A stretch of DNA of 6,864 nt, taken from Verrucomicrobiaceae bacterium (lineage in GTDB: Bacteria; Verrucomicrobiota; Verrucomicrobiae; Verrucomicrobiales; Akkermansiaceae). Location: contig CANBTO010000272.1 in the NCBI GenBank assembly GCA_947372405.1, forward strand, positions 1 to 6,864. Reading direction: 5' to 3'. Positions 5,739-6,864 of this stretch are shown in pieces (the first letter of the stretch is position 1; each line of letters begins with the position of its first letter). Made by a program: the position numbers and the translations under genes. Under the pieces are notes generated by a model that worked only from the letters and a program-made list of their open reading frames with translations, did not search any database and had not been told where the DNA came from.

Positions 5739-6320
5739 ATGAAAACCACCGCCCTCGCCCTGCTGCCCGCAGTCATGCTCGCCATCAGTTCCTGCTCTTC
5801 CTCCATCCCCGGTGAGCAGAGCACCAGCGTCAGGAAAACCTCCACCAGCACCACCGTGGTGGACACCTTCAAGGCCAGCGCCACCGTCACCGCCATCGAC
5901 ACCAGCACCCGCAAGATCAAGCTGACTCTCTCAGACGGCAGCCGCAAGACCGTCAAGTGCGGCCCGGAGGTGCGGAACTTCAGCCAGATCCACATCAACG
6001 ACCGCGTCAACGTCGTCGTCACCGAGCAAATCGCCGCCTATCTCGACAAGGGAAAGACTCCCGGAGCCTCAGGTGCCACCGCCGTCGCCCTCGCACCGCT
6101 GGGCACCAAGCCCGGCGTCGTCATGGCGGACACCGTGCGCGCCACCGTCAGGATCACCGCCATCGACTCCACCACCCGCAAGGTCACCTTCATCACGAAA
6201 GAGGGCAAATCCGAAACCCTCGAGGTGGGTGATCATATCGACCTCAACAAAGTGAAAGTCGGCGACAGCGTGACCATCCGCCAGACGGAAGCGGTGGCCG
6301 TCACCGTCGAGAGACCGTGA
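5739..6320 (+). CDS. Lipoprotein with two tandem beta-rich repeats, function unknown
   Basis: This 193-residue protein has an N-terminal lipoprotein signal: M-K-T-T, a hydrophobic stretch, and lipobox I16-S-S-C19, with C19 as the likely lipidated residue after signal peptidase II cleavage. A Ser/Thr-rich spacer (20-40) follows. The rest is two related domains of about 55-60 residues: at about 45-100 (A-T-V-T-A-I-D-T-S-T-R-K-I-K-L then V-R-N-F-S-Q-I and N-D-R-V-N-V-V) and at about 133-190 (R-A-T-V-R-I-T-A-I-D-S-T-T-R-K-V then H-I-D-L-N-K-V and G-D-S-V-T-I). The pattern resembles small OB-like beta domains of the DUF5666 kind, proposed from motif resemblance only. It is probably anchored in the outer membrane. 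No Shine-Dalgarno sequence precedes the ATG. The sulfatase gene begins 25 bp after its stop, so the two are likely cotranscribed. Confidence 0.82.
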   Translation: MKTTALALLPAVMLAISSCSSSIPGEQSTSVRKTSTSTTVVDTFKASATVTAIDTSTRKIKLTLSDGSRKTVKCGPEVRNFSQIHINDRVNVVVTEQIAAYLDKGKTPGASGATAVALAPLGTKPGVVMADTVRATVRITAIDSTTRKVTFITKEGKSETLEVGDHIDLNKVKVGDSVTIRQTEAVAVTVERP

Positions 6321-6345
6321 GCAAGAACCATAGCAAGCATCCAAC

Positions 6346-6864
6346 ATGAAATTGAAAACAACCACCTTCGGCCTGTCGCTTCTGACTGCCGCCGCCGCAC
6401 TGCTCTGTGCGGTTCAACCCGCCGATGCGGCGGCAAAGAAACCGAACATCCTCATCCTCTGGGGCGACGACGTCGGCTACTGGAACATCAGCGCCAACAA
6501 CCAGGGCATGATGGGTTACAAGACCCCCAACATCGACCGCCTCGCGAAGGAGGGCGCAAACTTCACCGACTGGTATGGCCAACAAAGCTGCACCGCCGGT
6601 CGCTCATGCTTCATCACCGGCCAGTCCGGCTTCCGCACCGGCATGTTGAAAGTCGGCCTGCCCGGCGCGAAGGAAGGCTTGCAGGCGCGCGACGTGACCA
6701 TCGCCCAATTGCTCAAAGGCCAGGGCTACATGACCGCGCAGTTTGGCAAGAACCACCTCGGCGATCTCGACGAGCACCTGCCGACCGCGCACGGCTTCGA
6801 CGAGTTCATGGGCTCGCTCTACCACCTCAATGCCGAGGAGGAGTTCGAGAACCCCGACTACTTC
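6346..6864 (+). CDS. Secreted formylglycine-dependent sulfatase (arylsulfatase-like), N-terminal part
   Basis: The first 173 codons are present and the gene continues past the window. A signal peptide (M-K-L-K-T-T-T, hydrophobic core, A-D-A at 26-28) directs export. The mature part opens with P-N-I-L-I-L-W-G-D41-D42-V-G-Y, the two aspartates being calcium ligands of the alkaline-phosphatase-fold sulfatases. The active-site motif is C82-T-A-G-R86, with F-I-T-G-Q-S following; C82 should be converted to formylglycine, which needs a maturation enzyme encoded elsewhere. K135 and H137 (G-K-N-H-L-G) match conserved catalytic-pocket residues. T-P-N-I-D-R-L-A is the standard family segment. The C-T-A-G-R variant, rather than C-x-P-S-R, is typical of one arylsulfatase subgroup known to me in marine and soil bacteria. 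The substrate is unknown; sulfated polysaccharide is likely. The ATG is chosen because it gives the signal peptide; no Shine-Dalgarno sequence is visible and the gene follows the lipoprotein by 25 bp. Confidence 0.93.
   Translation, partial: MKLKTTTFGLSLLTAAAALLCAVQPADAAAKKPNILILWGDDVGYWNISANNQGMMGYKTPNIDRLAKEGANFTDWYGQQSCTAGRSCFITGQSGFRTGMLKVGLPGAKEGLQARDVTIAQLLKGQGYMTAQFGKNHLGDLDEHLPTAHGFDEFMGSLYHLNAEEEFENPDYF

Overview
The window looks like a piece of a high-GC chromosome from a Verrucomicrobiota-type bacterium (Luteolibacter- or Verrucomicrobiaceae-like). This is an inference. It rests on a secreted sulfatase with a C-T-A-G-R active site, a helical/fibronectin-III protein of a kind I associate with that phylum, outer-membrane and lipoprotein genes that imply a Gram-negative envelope, and several starts with no Shine-Dalgarno sequence. 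No rRNA, tRNA, CRISPR array, transposase or phage gene was found.

Left part (1-2443). A cation:proton antiporter gene runs leftwards off the window edge. It is divergent from a two-component operon: a FixJ/NarL-type response regulator followed, with a 4-base ATGA overlap, by a soluble GAF-domain histidine kinase of the FixL-like class. The 171-bp divergent region holds two palindromes, one of which carries a possible -35 element. This is a plausible site for autoregulation or for control of the antiporter.

Middle part (2444-3940). The kinase converges on a leftward gene for a small outer-membrane beta-barrel protein. Between them lies an imperfect inverted-repeat element whose arms are made of AACAGAG-like units (REP-like). 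Upstream of the barrel gene are about 290 bp without a convincing gene, containing a weak hairpin and, further right, a strong intrinsic terminator for the next leftward gene.

Right-middle part (3941-5738). A 308-residue leftward protein has a helical N-terminal region and a C-terminal fibronectin type III domain, with no signal peptide. Its leader on the sense strand is almost purely A and C. Directly upstream is a tandem array of seven 42-bp units, open in four of six frames. Then come 500 bp without a credible gene, with one nested repeat/hairpin cluster overlapping an extended -10-like sequence.

Right part (5739-6864). A lipoprotein with two tandem copies of a small beta-rich domain is followed 25 bp later by a secreted formylglycine-type sulfatase that runs off the window. 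They probably form one transcription unit for work at the cell envelope or on sulfated polysaccharides.

The least explained part is the 42-bp array and A/C-rich leader in front of the fibronectin-III gene. I do not see clear evidence of a wholly new multi-gene system.
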